Source: Lepturacanthus savala
Lineage: Eukaryota; Chordata; Actinopteri; Scombriformes; Trichiuridae
Length of the DNA: 64,000 nt
NCBI GenBank assembly: GCA_030544235.1
Contig: CM060462.1
Span: 36,935,526 to 36,999,525, forward strand
Direction: 5' to 3'
The first letter of the stretch is position 1, and each line of letters begins with the position of its first letter. Below, in pieces: positions 23,340 to 34,505 of the stretch. The notes beneath the pieces are model-generated. The model was not told where the DNA came from and did not search any database. It saw only the letters and a program-made list of their open reading frames with translations. Made by a program: the position numbers and the translations under genes.

Positions 23340-24160
23340 TTACCCTGTCAGCTGCAACAAAACATGATACTGTACAGACAGACACTGAGGCAGCTGTTTA
23401 CTGCTGCTCTGTAGAAGCTGGGATGATGCAGTCTGAGATGATGTGGCCGAATAGACTTGAGGTTTCTGAATGTTGAGTTTCAGCTGAGGGACCAATGGGT
23501 CCATGGTTGTGGATGGGAACATTAATCTGTGTGACATGAAGATGGTTCAGTGTACCCAAAAAATCTATAGTGTGTTTGCGGTTTGTGCAATCAATGTGAA
23601 TGTTAAAATCATCCAATAGTGTAGCAGATGGAGAAATTGATGACAGTTGTGTGATGAGTTAGAGTGAGTGAAAAGTTAGAGTAGGGAGCTTTGGTAATGT
23701 GTGGAGCTTCTTACTATTCACATTGGGGCTGTTCTGATATTTGATCATGAATTGATTTTTGTGATGTTGAATTGTAGAAACCATGTGATGAGGGGATCTG
23801 ACTGTAACAATAATTTGACTTGGGAGACCAGCAGCTGAGGGTGTTAATGAAAGGTTGGGCCAGTAGCAGGAGAAATGGTACTGTGAGGTGGTACTGTAGG
23901 GAATGAAGGGTGTACCAGGGAGTCTATGGAGAGGAAACAGTCATGCATGTCAACAGGGTTGGACAGCAAGCTATGAATTAGCTGCCAACATGCAGCTACA
24001 ATGCTTATTAGGGCTTGATGGAAATTATTGAGATTGCAATGTAGCGTAGTATCAAGGCTCTTTGTGATAAAACTCCTCAGAATTGCACATGGTAAGAGAC
24101 CAGACCACATCACTTACATCATTGCTGACTGTGGACTGGGTCTTGAGGAAGTTCATGTTG
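23340..24160 (-). pseudogene. Non-LTR retrotransposon (LINE) ORF2 relic, endonuclease region
   Basis: On the minus strand around 23616-23500 the text translates to DDFNIHIDCTNRKHTIDFLG followed by VTQINVPIHNHGP. This matches the GDFNIHvD...F...LtQhV.gPTHn.GhtLD block of the apurinic endonuclease in fish L2/CR1-like LINEs. Farther along the minus strand (24113-23860) a frame reading NPVDMHDCFLSIDSLVHPS resembles the endonuclease-to-reverse-transcriptase linker ('NP..LFsTid.LLhPs'). Frame changes and stops separate these segments, so it is non-functional. The 5' and 3' ends were not identified. Confidence 0.7.
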
Positions 24161-26389
24161 AATTCTGAGTGGAATTTAACCAGAAAGAGCTGTGACTTCT
24201 ACACTACATTACCCAACATTCTCAGGAAACTGGTGAGTCCACATCATTTCTGTGGTAAATAAAAAGTGCTAGAGCTCAGCTTGAAGTCATTTAATGCATT
24301 CTTAGTAAGTACACAATTTTATGTTTCATATCTAACCATCATAATAAATCTATAACCATTTAGAGCCATTTCAGTTGGGGGCAACAGGCAGTTACCCCAC
24401 TTGTCTAAGGGTAAAGTCTGTCCTTGTCTGTAGGATGTAGAGTCTGTCAATTCTTGATTAAAAGGCCTGTTTTTGCCCTCTACTTTTCATCATTTCAATC
24501 ATATATTCTGGATTGCTAACATTACATTAACATTGTATTTTTTAAGAATTTAACTAAATCATTTAAGGCAATTTCCTACACAGCCATGGCTTACAGACAT
24601 TCTGGAATTCTGGAGAAATTGGTACTTGGAGAGGTAATTTGTGGATTGTGCACAGCTGCTGTAGCAATTCCACTTTTATAAATGATCTATACCTATCCAC
24701 AATTCAGATTAAAAAAAGATAAATTCTACCTGCATATCTCAACCCATAATGTGTCTGAATACAAGCAATGTAACTTATATTTACATTACTTCTACATGAT
24801 CACATTTTTTTTTTTAACCTTGATTTCAGTATCTTCATATTACCTATAATATGTTACGTATTATATTACTATCTATGCTATTTATAGGTTCTTTGGTCAC
24901 CATGACACACCATAAAGTATATTGGTAATCTCATTGTGTTAATTATTGTGTGGATTTGTATTGACCATTTGTGGTTGGGTTTGAGTTTGTAGAGGGTGGA
25001 TCGATGTGTGCACCTGCAGGCAATCTCAGGCCAGGTGAGGACTGTGATTGGTGAGATTGCCTACAGGTTAGCTTGCAGTCAATTTCGTCTTAGGAAATGA
25101 GATCCCTGAACTTTACATTTGTACCTCAGTAAATAATCTAAGTAAATTGTTGAATGTCCCAAATTCTCTTGAATTACTTATATGTGAAACTTGATAAAAT
25201 CTGTTTATATACTTCTTACAGGAGGCCCAGAGTTTCCAAAAATCACTCAGAGCATGGTCTTTTATGAACTACACAAACATAAAAATATTTGTACAAAACT
25301 GTCAAGAGCCGTCGATGAAAACAGTAAATAAAAGCAGACATGTCATCATCTTGTCATCAATCTGCAGCAAAGCAAATAAACCTTTTTTCTTCTCACCTCC
25401 ATTTGGCTTTTGTGTATGTGAGTTTATGCTATTTCCCTAAACTTTGGTGTAGGTTTATTGATGACACTCCAATACATTTTAAAACACAAAATATCAGGCT
25501 ATGTCTGGGATAGAATGATAAAATCAATAAATTATTTTCATGTCATATTTTGGGTTGTTATTCATTGTGGTTGTACCAACAGTCACATTGTGAGAAGTTG
25601 TGTGCTATATTTTGCTGCAAGTTCCAAAAAGTAAGTGTCTTTTCAAACCTGTTTTCTTTTCCTCCTTTTACATGTTGGGACATTTGTAGACAACTATACT
25701 ATTATACTGTTTTGACCATGATGAATGTTGCCATACCTGGCATGAATTGGGAAGGATTTGTAAAACATGATCGTCATAATACGTTATCATTTCTGGTTGA
25801 CTCCACTAACATTCATGAAGTTGAACATTCATCATTACTCCCAGTCAACAAAAACAATTGTCAAAAGTGAAATGTCTCTTGGTGTGACCACACTTCTCAG
25901 ATAACTTGTTGGGACTGGTAGCATTGGTAAAAAATAAGCACTGCATTAAACCTGCATGGAAAAAGACCTCATCTTTGATGGAAAATGTGGCAGAGAACCA
26001 AGTTTGAACGTGACTACATGCACACAGTGATAAACCTGCCAAAACTTAACCTGAACTCAACCTCACATTGTTTGAAACTGACAAGTACTAATTACTACTA
26101 ATGACTAAACACAGGTGAGGGAAACCAGTCACAGATGAACCACATGAATCTATTAACTGGAAAACACAGAAAGTAAAAGTAGCACAAAAGACAAGAAGAA
26201 GTCATATGAGAATGAAACAGGAACTGGACAAGGAAGGAAAAACACACGAAAACCAGAAAGAACAGTGACAGATCATGTCAGCAGGAAACAAAGTGAACAA
26301 CACAGTACAGCCCTCTGCACTAAACCATGTGATATCTGTGTGGATGCTGTGCAAAAAAACTAAAACAGCAGCAAATTCAAAAGTAAAAA
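24161..26389. other. No gene recognised
   Basis: AT-rich. Near 25018-25066 a short inverted pair (CAGGCAATCTCA and TGAGATTGCCTAC) encloses about 24 bp. A plus-strand open stretch at 25550-25867 has no recognisable motif and looks like chance. Confidence 0.35.
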
Positions 26390-27790
26390 GAAATACATGA
26401 GAAAGTCAATACATCCATTAACAATGACTTCAAGCTGCAAGAACTGTGGGTGCAGCCACTCAGCCAAATGTGAACAATGCCCAGCTTTTGGCAGCCATGT
26501 CACAATAGAAAGCGGCACAACCACTTTATCAAAAAGCAATGTAGATCTGCAAAACTGGGAAAATCAAACCAACAACTGCAGGACTGCCATTAAATGATGA
26601 TAATGACATAAACTCCATGCAACTGATGATGACTGTTAGAAAAAGGAAGGACACTGCACTGACAGTTAATGACAAATCCCCAAGTTAAAAGGGGACAGTG
26701 AGCCAAAATGTAATATCATTTTCTTTGACACATTCGAAGACATGAGGCATTCTGAAAAGCTGTAAAAGCCATAAAAGCATGACCAACTTGTTAATTGATC
26801 GTGCTTTTGTGGCTTGTGCAGCCTTTGGGAAAGATACTGATTGGTGGGTTAGCCACATTATAGACTGAATGAGCAGTTATGAATGAAAGTGTATGATCCA
26901 TACTATACTGAATATTGATGTGGTCATGTCAATGGACCAGTCAGCGTATTGGCCCTCTATTTAATCACTTGTGTTCAGGCAGCTAAAGATGGGTACAGCA
27001 ATGGGACTTTAGCTGTTTTATTTAACCATTTTCTTATTTCTTAATGCTATGTGTGTGAAACAGACACATAAAACTTTAGTGAACATTCCTGTGGATCATA
27101 AAGTCAGATATCTCTGCTGTTTATGATGAAATGAAAGGAAATATGTGAAAGGAATCATTGTACTATCTGGATTCAATTCACCATCTCAACATCTACATCT
27201 CCAGTTTTCCCTGCTGTCTCCATAATGTTTGTGCACCTGGGTCAGAGTTTATGTACAGGTGTGCATGTCCTCTCGCCAACTTTTTACAGATCAGGATCAG
27301 GATCTTTTTTGGTGAGAAGTGCTATATGGGTCTTTCAGGCCCTTTTTTGTTTTTGCCACATACATATTTTAATGCAACAACTGTCACTATTTTGTGCTTG
27401 TGGACTCACATTTTAAAACTGACCAGCTCAGCAGTTTATCATCCCTACATTTGACATTTCTCAGTCCACAGCACAGAAGCTGTACTCAGTGCATCATCAG
27501 TACATGAGTCAGACCTCTTCTGACTTTGCCAGATCTTGGAACTTCCTGCATGTGACAAGCAGTCCTGAGAACCCACAGTTCAATGGTCTCAGTCATCGAG
27601 CTGTGGAGGAGTGGAACAAAACTTTGGGAGATGACACAAGAGATGAAACAATTGTGCAGCCGTTAAATATATGGGACATGCCCAAGACAAGGTCGTGCAT
27701 TCAACTGCACAAAGACTATCGTTCAGATGGACTCAAACAACCCTGCTCTCTTGCAAACAGCTGTTGATACCAGCTGCAAAAACAGTCAGT
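26390..27790 (+). pseudogene. Ty3/gypsy retrotransposon relic (gag knuckle and integrase)
   Basis: At about 26433-26490 one frame reads CKNCGCSHSAKCEQCPAFG. This matches the C.fCG..H....CPAfG zinc knuckle seen in the gag/pol of K02A2.6-like Ty3/gypsy elements in animals. At about 27510-27640 another open frame reads SSDFARSWNFLHVTSSPENP followed by QFNGLSHRAVEEWNK. This matches the 'F..fa..wgF.H.tSSP.yPQsNG.aERaV' segment of the integrase core, around the third catalytic residue, which in this family follows NG as E. Here the position reads LSHRAV rather than AERAV, so the catalytic glutamate is lost. The two landmarks are only about 1.1 kb apart, far less than a full protease-RT-RNaseH span, which implies a large internal deletion. 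No LTRs were recognised. Confidence 0.65.
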
Positions 27791-28472
27791 AATATAGGTC
27801 CCATATCGTAGAAAGCGTGATTGTAATAGCTTTTTGATTGTAACGAAAGTTTCAAAGCCCTCATTCCACAGAGAAATGCACAGGGCTTGTGTTGAAAAAC
27901 TGTGCCATAAAATAATCAGGGGAGAGGCTCATTAAAACAAAAGACCTACACAAAACCTATTCTTTTCTACAGCTCCAGAGAGAAGCTTGAGAGGAGATGT
28001 AAAACTATATTAATATTTATATATATTATTATTTTTTTTTACTTAAAAAACTAAAATATATTGTGTTAGGGATCTCAAAGGTTTAAGTAAAAACAAAAAC
28101 ATGCGGCCTTTGAAGTGCAGCTCAAAAAGAAGCTCAGAAATGCTGCTATGACAAGACCAACAAGCCACGAGCTGCCCTGACACCAGGCCCAGTCAGAAGA
28201 CCTCAAACACAAAACGGATATGGTAAAATGGGAGTTGTAAGGAGAAACAGATGCAGCCAACGTCATATTCTTCCAGTGATGAAGCCACAGCCTCAAGGGC
28301 CTATCACACAGGCAGGAAAACACACCTGAACCACAGGTGAAAGAAACACAAATGACTGAAAAGCCTGATGAACCGGAACATAGTGACAAAACCAAAAATC
28401 TAAAAAGACTCCCAGTAGAGTGCAGAGACACAGTTCTATAGTAGATTCCATGTAAAGTACCTCTAAGCCAAG
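27791..28472. other. No gene recognised; probable transposon-derived text
   Basis: A minus-strand open stretch of 182 codons (28623-28075) crosses this area and the next MITE. It carries no motif and ends inside the MITE, so it is treated as chance. GAAACACAAATGACTGAAAA-type purine-rich text near 28320-28400 resembles a common fish repeat also seen at 36.2 kb. Confidence 0.35.
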
Positions 28473-28666
28473 TATAGGCAACCTTGGTCCTAGAAACCGC
28501 AGTGGGTGCAGGCCTTTGTTCCACCAGAGCAGGAACACACCTGATTCTACAAATGAAGGTCCTTAGCAAGAAGTTTAATGATTGATTAGTAGATATAGGT
28601 GTGTAACTGCTTGGTTGGAACAAAAACCTCCACCCACAGCGGCTCTCTAGTACCAGGGTTGCCTAC
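28473..28666. mobile_element. Palindromic MITE, copy 2
   Basis: Same family as 22795-22991: left arm TATAGGCAACCTTGGTCCTA...GTGGGTGCAGGCCTTTGTTC, right arm GGTTGGAACAAAAACCTCCA...CACAGCGGCTCTC...GGGTTGCCTA. The arms pair with each other and with the first copy. Confidence 0.75.
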
Positions 28667-30044
28667 ATCAGCTCTAAGCTGAATACAAAGAACCTAAACA
28701 TGACAAAACATGAAGCAAACCGGATGTGTAAGAAGATGTGAATCATTTTGGTGATGTGTTTATTAACTGACATTTCAATATCAGATAGAGCCTTGAGATA
28801 TGTCTAAAATATGATCTGGTGGTGGGCGGTGTGATCGGGGTAGAGCCTGAAGGGGAGAGTTAGCATGGGGTGTGGCTCACAGGTGGGATTTGATGGAACG
28901 GCTGATTGGCAGTAGAGTTCGAACAGATATTCCTCTGGAAATGACAGGATATCCAGTCTTGGCCTGAAAATTCTCCCCCAACATAAAGCGTTTCTAATAA
29001 TTTGAGCTTGAATGTTAATTGGATTGAGAATTAATGGACAATCCATGTTGAAGAGCAGGTCATGTTCACAGAGTCTGTTACCATGATGACTGAGTCATCT
29101 GAGTTTTTCTTTCTGGAACAATGCAAAAGTATATTTTCACACTTGATTATTTGTGTATTGATATAATAAATTAAAAACTCAGATATATATTTACTTGACA
29201 GCCAAAACGAAGAAAGCACAAACTTAAAACGAGGAACTGTTTGGCATTTTTGCAGAAAAGTAACTTATAATTTTTATATTTTTATCTTACAGATAATATG
29301 ATTTCAAGCAGTTTGTAGAAAGTAGAGAGTCCTCTTAATACCTGCAGTCACCCAAACTGAACTCTGAATCAACGAACAAAAGAAAAAAGGGAGTAAATGC
29401 TTTAAATACATAACTGCACCAGCACATTTAGAATCAACTGACTCTGCATTTTTTTTTCTTGGAAAACACTCGTAAAAATATTGCAGCAATAGAAGGACTG
29501 TGTGTTTGCAGTCAGTGTGTCTGCAGCGTGTTGTTGGCTGTGTTTATAGTGAATGGCAGCAGTCTATTTAAAGCAGCTCATGTATTTATGTCAGATGTAT
29601 ACAGCATGGAGGAGCCGGCGAGGCTCGCTTCGCCGCTGTGGTTCACTCTGGGTCATTTTGGGTTCCAGGAGTTTGTAAAAAAACAGGTTGTGTTGTTGTC
29701 ATTGCCCGTGTCCGACTGATGTCTGGGTCGAATCAGGACGTCCACAGAGACCTTATCAGAGAGCATGGTTGTGCATTTCTGTCTGTTGGGCCATGCGAAA
29801 AAAAACGTGATCTAGTTTCTCGTTTTTTTTTTTTTTTCATTTTTACTCAATTTCCTCTCAGTGTAAACTCATTCTGTTGTTGCACTCAGACAGAAGTTGA
29901 CATCAGTAACGTCTAATCATATAATCCCAACACTCAAACATGTCCACCTGTTAAATGCAGGCCTTACTTTAAAGGAAGGGATTGTGTTTTTTTTTAAGCC
30001 AGTCAACAGTCAGTATCCAAACTGAACAATGGAATCATTCCCTT
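28667..30044. other. No gene recognised
   Basis: Mostly AT-rich. The segment 29480-29740 has somewhat higher GC (GGAGCCGGCGAGGCTCGCTT), but no coding motif was recognised. A poly-T run lies at 29824-29839. Confidence 0.35.
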
Positions 30045-30222
30045 ACCCATACTGACTGTTAAAAAAAGATCCCATCATAATCTGCTTACATTGTAAGTGA
30101 TGGGGGACAAAATCCTCTTTCCGTACAAAATGCATTTAAAAGTTCATTTAGAGCTAATATTTAGCTTCAGCTGTGCAGATTAATCAAATCAAGAAGATAA
30201 GATTCAACATTACAGTCTTTGA
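30045..30222 (+). mobile_element. Foldback element, half copy (family of 41755-42184)
   Basis: CATACTGACTGTTAAAAAAA...TTACATTGTAAGTGATGGGG GACAAAATCC...TTTAAAAGTTCATT...CTTCAGCTG aligns with the left half of the complete element at 41755-42184. It stops at CAGTCTTTGATGCTG, where the Tc1-derived MITE begins, so one insertion appears to have truncated the other. Confidence 0.65.
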
Positions 30223-30538
30223 TGCTGTTTTTTTCAATGAAGATAACATAAACTTTAAAAAGAAATACACTCTATACATTGTTAATATGCTAAATAACTA
30301 TTGTAGCTGCAAATGTCTGGTTTTTGGTGCATCAATATCTACATAGGTGTATAGAGGCCTATTTCCAGCAACTATCACTCCAGTGTTTTAATTGTACAAC
30401 ATGTTTGCTCATTGCGTCAGAAGGATAATGTAATAACATTTTTGAATTATTTTACAACTCATGGTGTTAAATAAAAGACTTGATGGAATACACGAAACTG
30501 TCTGAGTGACCAAAACTTTTCAACAGTATTGTAGATCT
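30223..30538 (-). mobile_element. Tc1-derived MITE, copy 1
   Basis: Ends with GTGACCAAAACTTTTCAACAG...TGTA, the inverse of the TACACTAC...AAAGTTTGGGGTCA terminus seen at 43341. Internal text ATACACTCTATACATTGTTA, CTGCAAATGTCTGGTTTTTG and GTGTATAGAGGCCTATTTCC is shared in order with copies at 43341-43560 and 50315-50525. The left terminus is missing. Non-coding. Confidence 0.7.
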
Positions 30539-30600
30539 TTAGAATGAATCCCTGTCCCTGAAACACTGGATCCAGTTTTCTTCCTACATGCAGGATCTCT

Positions 30601-30655
30601 ATATATATATTATATTATATTATATATTATATATATTATATATACATATATTTCT
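30601..30655. repeat. (TA)n-rich microsatellite
   Basis: Imperfect TA/ATATT repeats. Confidence 0.8.
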
Positions 30656-30743
30656 GCGCGTGTGCTATGATTGTGTTGACTCTAACTTGAACATCATCGC
30701 AGTGACGTCCTGACACCAGCAGTCTCGTGTAATGCTATTGTCA

Positions 30744-31175
30744 TAAAGGACAAGTTCAACAATTTTTATATCTGTTTGAATAGCACTGATGGGCCCATAT
30801 GTACAGTACACTATGTGCAATCTATAAAAAGGGATATTATTCACTTTATTTGTTCCTGCATTTCATACTAGCCATAAAGAAACCACCAAAAAAACACAGT
30901 AACATTGGAGGATACAGAACTGAAGTGCTTCACTCAGACTGCTGCAGCCTCATTCAGGCTGTGACTGGACTTAACAAATCATTTTTGCACAAAACAAGGA
31001 CGGAGGAGTTTTTCCCCCACCATTCACACTGAAATTGCTTTAAGAAGGGATTTCTCTGCCGCCAATAATTACAGGAAGAAAGATTACAGTGACCAGTAAC
31101 CACTCTAACATATAAGCCAGTATTGTTGTATGATGTCTAAAGATAGACTCTGAGAAATGTGAACTTGTCCTTTAA
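30744..31175. mobile_element. Non-autonomous element with AAAGGACAAGTTCA ends
   Basis: Left end TAAAGGACAAGTTCAAC (30744-) and right end GTGAACTTGTCCTTTAA (-31175) are inverse, giving a terminal inverted repeat of about 15 bp around 430 bp. The interior is non-coding. The superfamily is not determined. Confidence 0.6.
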
Positions 31176-32150
31176 GGACTGTCCTTTCCAACAAAAATGA
31201 CAGCACAGCATCGGTCGTTTGGCCGAGGCCAAAATATGGAAGAAAGAGACCTGCAGTGTTTAGGCCTCATGGACGGCGCCCTCTAGTAGCTGTAGTAATC
31301 AAGATGAGGGAAAAGGAGGAAATCAGGTCGTATTATGAACCAGAGGTTTTCATACTGTGAGAAAACCTCTTTACGATGGCACAGAGGGAGAGTTGTCAGC
31401 TGAAAATTATGCCAAACTTTTTTTATTCATAACTCAAATCTGAACGCATAGACACTCGAGATATCACATCGCCAATAAACTTCCTTTAATCTCCATAGAA
31501 ACAGGAGAAAAAAGAGGCACCAAAACTTGCTGGAAAATCATCACAAAGTTTTCTTTCATGTAATCCATTGATCTCTACAGCTGATTCACATGACTTTTAA
31601 AGAGACTATTTGACTAAATGTGAACAAATCTTGTGTAAAAATATGGGACTAATGGGAATAATAACAGGAGAGACAACAGGACTATAACATCACTAATGCT
31701 CACATCAACAAAAACCTCAAACAACAAAATGTAGGTGGTTAAAGGTTATCGTCAGAAGTGAGATTTGAACCCAGAATCTCTACAAAATTATGTTTTTGGA
31801 GATATATTAATGCTTAGTAAACCATTTCTGACCTTCGATCAGCTCTAACTTGAAGACACAAACCAAACCTTTTCATTTATGGAGTGGGTTTGTAGCCCAG
31901 GTAATCAGGTGATTTAAAGGTCAAGAGGAACCTCGACCTGACAGAAAGAAAACAAGACAAAACGACCCTGAATTTTCCTCAGCCACTTTTATTTACCTCC
32001 TAAATAGCATTTTCTGTCATAAAGCTCAGTGCCAGTGAAAACAATTCTACAACATATCTGATCCCACCGAATGAGAAACCAGGCCAGCTGCTGCAATTTG
32101 AGTCATTGTGGGCTAAAATGAAACAGAAGTGTGAGAATGAAGTTTGACTG
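31176..32150. other. No gene recognised
   Basis: Mixed sequence. Around 31255-31340 the text (GGCGCCCTCTAGTAGCTGTA) has the look of a common fish repeat, but I cannot assign it. Confidence 0.3.
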
Positions 32151-32460
32151 GAGAATGTTGATGTGTTTTGGACGCATATTTGTCGTCCCTATTAATGTGC
32201 ACACATTGCAGACCCAGCAGCCTGACCACAGCCAATTACCTGCTTCCTTTCCTTATTTCTCCCTGCAGCATTTCGGAGCTGAATGCAGCTTACATAAGAA
32301 AATAAAAGCTGCATTCAGCTGTGTTTACTACAAACATCCTTCACACAGACTTTATATAACAGCAGCTCAAAGGGCTGAGACGCAGACTGAGGCTGAGCGG
32401 GTTAAAGTCCACGCCGACCCAGTGAGCAGGATTTATCACAGCAGACTTTAAACCGGTCTG
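32151..32460. promoter_or_regulatory. Complex non-repeat block (candidate conserved element)
   Basis: Balanced composition, no simple repeats, and a long open stretch (ending 32451) without recognised motifs. It includes a near-duplicate GAGCTGAATGCAGCTTACAT / AAAGCTGCATTCAGCTGTGT, whose cores GCTGAATGCAGC and GCTGCATTCAGC are exact inverses and form a 12-bp stem with about 19 bp between the arms. Confidence 0.2.
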
Positions 32461-33089
32461 GTTACTGATCAACCTGCAGCCGGAGGCTACAGCAAACTAC
32501 AAAACTACTGAATATATACATGCAGCTGACAACTGCTACACCAACATATACAACTCCTGCTGTTCTCATTCAGAGCTCATTAAAAGTAAAGCACTTTACT
32601 TTCACAATTTATATATATCCCACAATTAAACCAAATTTACCAACCAAAAATTTATCAAAATGTTGTCTATATTAGCTGTTAACTGTCACATTTGGAGGTA
32701 ACTACAACATATGGAAGAAGCAGCATCACACCATTAAATACCATTGTAACATGCATGATTAACAGTCATACTTGATCACTCCTGCTGGATATTTGTAGAA
32801 TCATGGATGAAAAACTGCCAGAACCTCTTTGGACTGTTTTACATTGACATCTAAAGAACAAAAATATAAACTACAACACAACCACTAACTGAAAACTACA
32901 AAGCTTCTGATAACTACAGAAAAACTAACCTTTAATGTGACCTATAACTTGTATAACTTTTTTTAGGGAGGTGAAGTAAAAGTAAACAACTGAGATAATG
33001 AGGTGTGCCTCTTATAAATAGGTATGTGGCTGTGTTAGCATTTAACCAATTACATTCAAACACCTGTCACCATTTAAAGTGCCTCTGAT
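32461..33089. other. No gene recognised
   Basis: AT-rich sequence without motifs. Confidence 0.35.
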
Positions 33090-33815
33090 TAACCTCAAAT
33101 AAAGTTCAGTGGGTCTAGTGGCTGCGTCTTCCAGCACAAGCCATGATCCACAGAGAACTTCTAACGTATCAGAGGCATCTCATTGCTCAAAGATATGAGT
33201 CAGATGAAGAAATTAAATATATCATGGAACACAGTGAAGACAGTCATCATAAAGTGGAGAAAATATGGCACAACAGTGACATTACCAAGAACAGGATGTC
33301 TGTTCAAAATTGATGATACATCTATGTCAAGAAGAAAACTAGTTAGGGAGGCTTCCAAGAGGCCGACAGCAACATTGAAGGCACAATAAAGGCTTATGTG
33401 GGGCCTTAGTCAGGGTGGAGGAAATCATGAACAGTTCCATATACCAGTCAGTGTTGGTATGAAACTTTCAGACTTCAGAAAGATGAAGAGGAACTTCAGT
33501 TTTCTGCATGACAATGACCCAAGCATAAACCCAAATCAACAAAACAATGGCTTCACTAGAATAAGATGGAGGTTTTGGAATGGACCAGCCAGAGTCCAGA
33601 CCTGAATCTGATCAAAAATCTGTGGGGTGATGTAAAGAGGGCTGTGACAGCAGATTCCCTCCACATCTGTCAGATTTGGAGTGGGTTTGCAAAGAAGAGA
33701 TGTGCCACGCTGCTAAGACTTCTACCTATCTGGACAAAAAATGCTTTGAGGAATAAGGGAGTCATAATATTTCAACAACTGAGAAACACATTGTTTTACA
33801 TTAAGCAGTGCTAGT
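33090..33815 (+). pseudogene. Tc1-like transposase relic with internal deletion
   Basis: From ATG at 33143 the frame gives MIHRELLTYQRHLIAQRYE. A frame change then leads to ISWNTVKTVIIKWRKYGTTV followed by TLPRTG, the second helix-turn-helix of the Tc1 paired domain and the GRPP-like linker (here GCLFK). Near 33390 the sequence jumps directly to text equivalent to the region after 'FSSAGTG', so several hundred bases holding the first catalytic aspartate are gone. The second aspartate survives in LHDNDPS. The third position reads SQSPDLNLIKNLW, where functional Tc1 enzymes have PDLNPIENLW, so the catalytic glutamate is replaced by lysine. It ends near 33810. No terminal inverted repeats were found; the element is dead. 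Confidence 0.85.
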
Positions 33816-34192
33816 GTTGTGTGTTTATTTAAGATTTCTTTAATATTCCAAATATTATGTTTGCAAAGATGTTTTGGGGGGATAACATTGTGGAAGGGGG
33901 GTCAGAGCCCCTGTGTTCTCCCCCAGGATTTCTGCCCGTGTCTCATTCATCTATCTCATCTCACCCAGTTCACACTTGAATGTGTCTCTGTGAGCATCTC
34001 AATGCGACAGGCTTCGAACTCTTGGATACTTTACATTTTCCCTACAAGTTAACCTTATTTATCATGGCTGATGAAGCCAAATTTAATATATAACGACTTA
34101 GGAACAATTCAGCTGATGAACGGCCTCTTGGAAATGTGTGAATACATATGAATGCATATATTGATTTATATATGTTTTGTCAGTCAGACAGT
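33816..34192. other. No gene recognised
   Basis: AT-rich text with a short GC-richer patch near 33890-33930. Confidence 0.35.
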
Positions 34193-34505
34193 CATCTTCT
34201 ATACCTGCTTATTCCTCATTAGGGTCGCAGGGGTCTGCTGGAGCCAATCCCAGTGCGTTACAGTGAGAGGCAGGGATACACCGCAGATGGTTGCCAGCCT
34301 ATTGTGGGGCACACACACCATTCACTCACACACTCACACTGGACTGTGGGAAGAAGCCGGAGTACCCGGTGAAAACCCACACAGACACAGGGAGAACATG
34401 CAAACTCCACACAGAAAGGTCCCAGACCCAGGACCAAGGAGGTCTTGAACCTGCGACCTTCTTGCTGTGAGGCAACAGCGCTAACCCCTGCTCCACTGTG
34501 TCGCC
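34193..34505 (-). mobile_element. tRNA-like SINE family 'GGCGACAC', copy 1
   Basis: On the minus strand it starts GGCGACACAGTGGAGCAGGG followed by GTTAGCGCTGTTGCCTCACA, with a B-box-like GGTTCAAGACC shortly after. It continues through GAGTTTGCATGTTCTCCC, CCGGCTTCTTCCCACAGTCC and TTGGCTCCAGCAGACCCC to CTAATGAGGAATAAGCAGGT. This is a very common fish repeat. Other members are at 46709-46921, 53206-53370 and 63225-63525. Confidence 0.75.

Noticed and set aside
25550..25870. 106-codon plus-strand open frame
   Set aside because: No motif, AT-rich codon use, and no splice or promoter context.
28075..28623. 182-codon minus-strand open frame
   Set aside because: It ends within a palindromic MITE and carries no protein motif; the Ser/Cys/Phe-rich composition is typical of chance frames.
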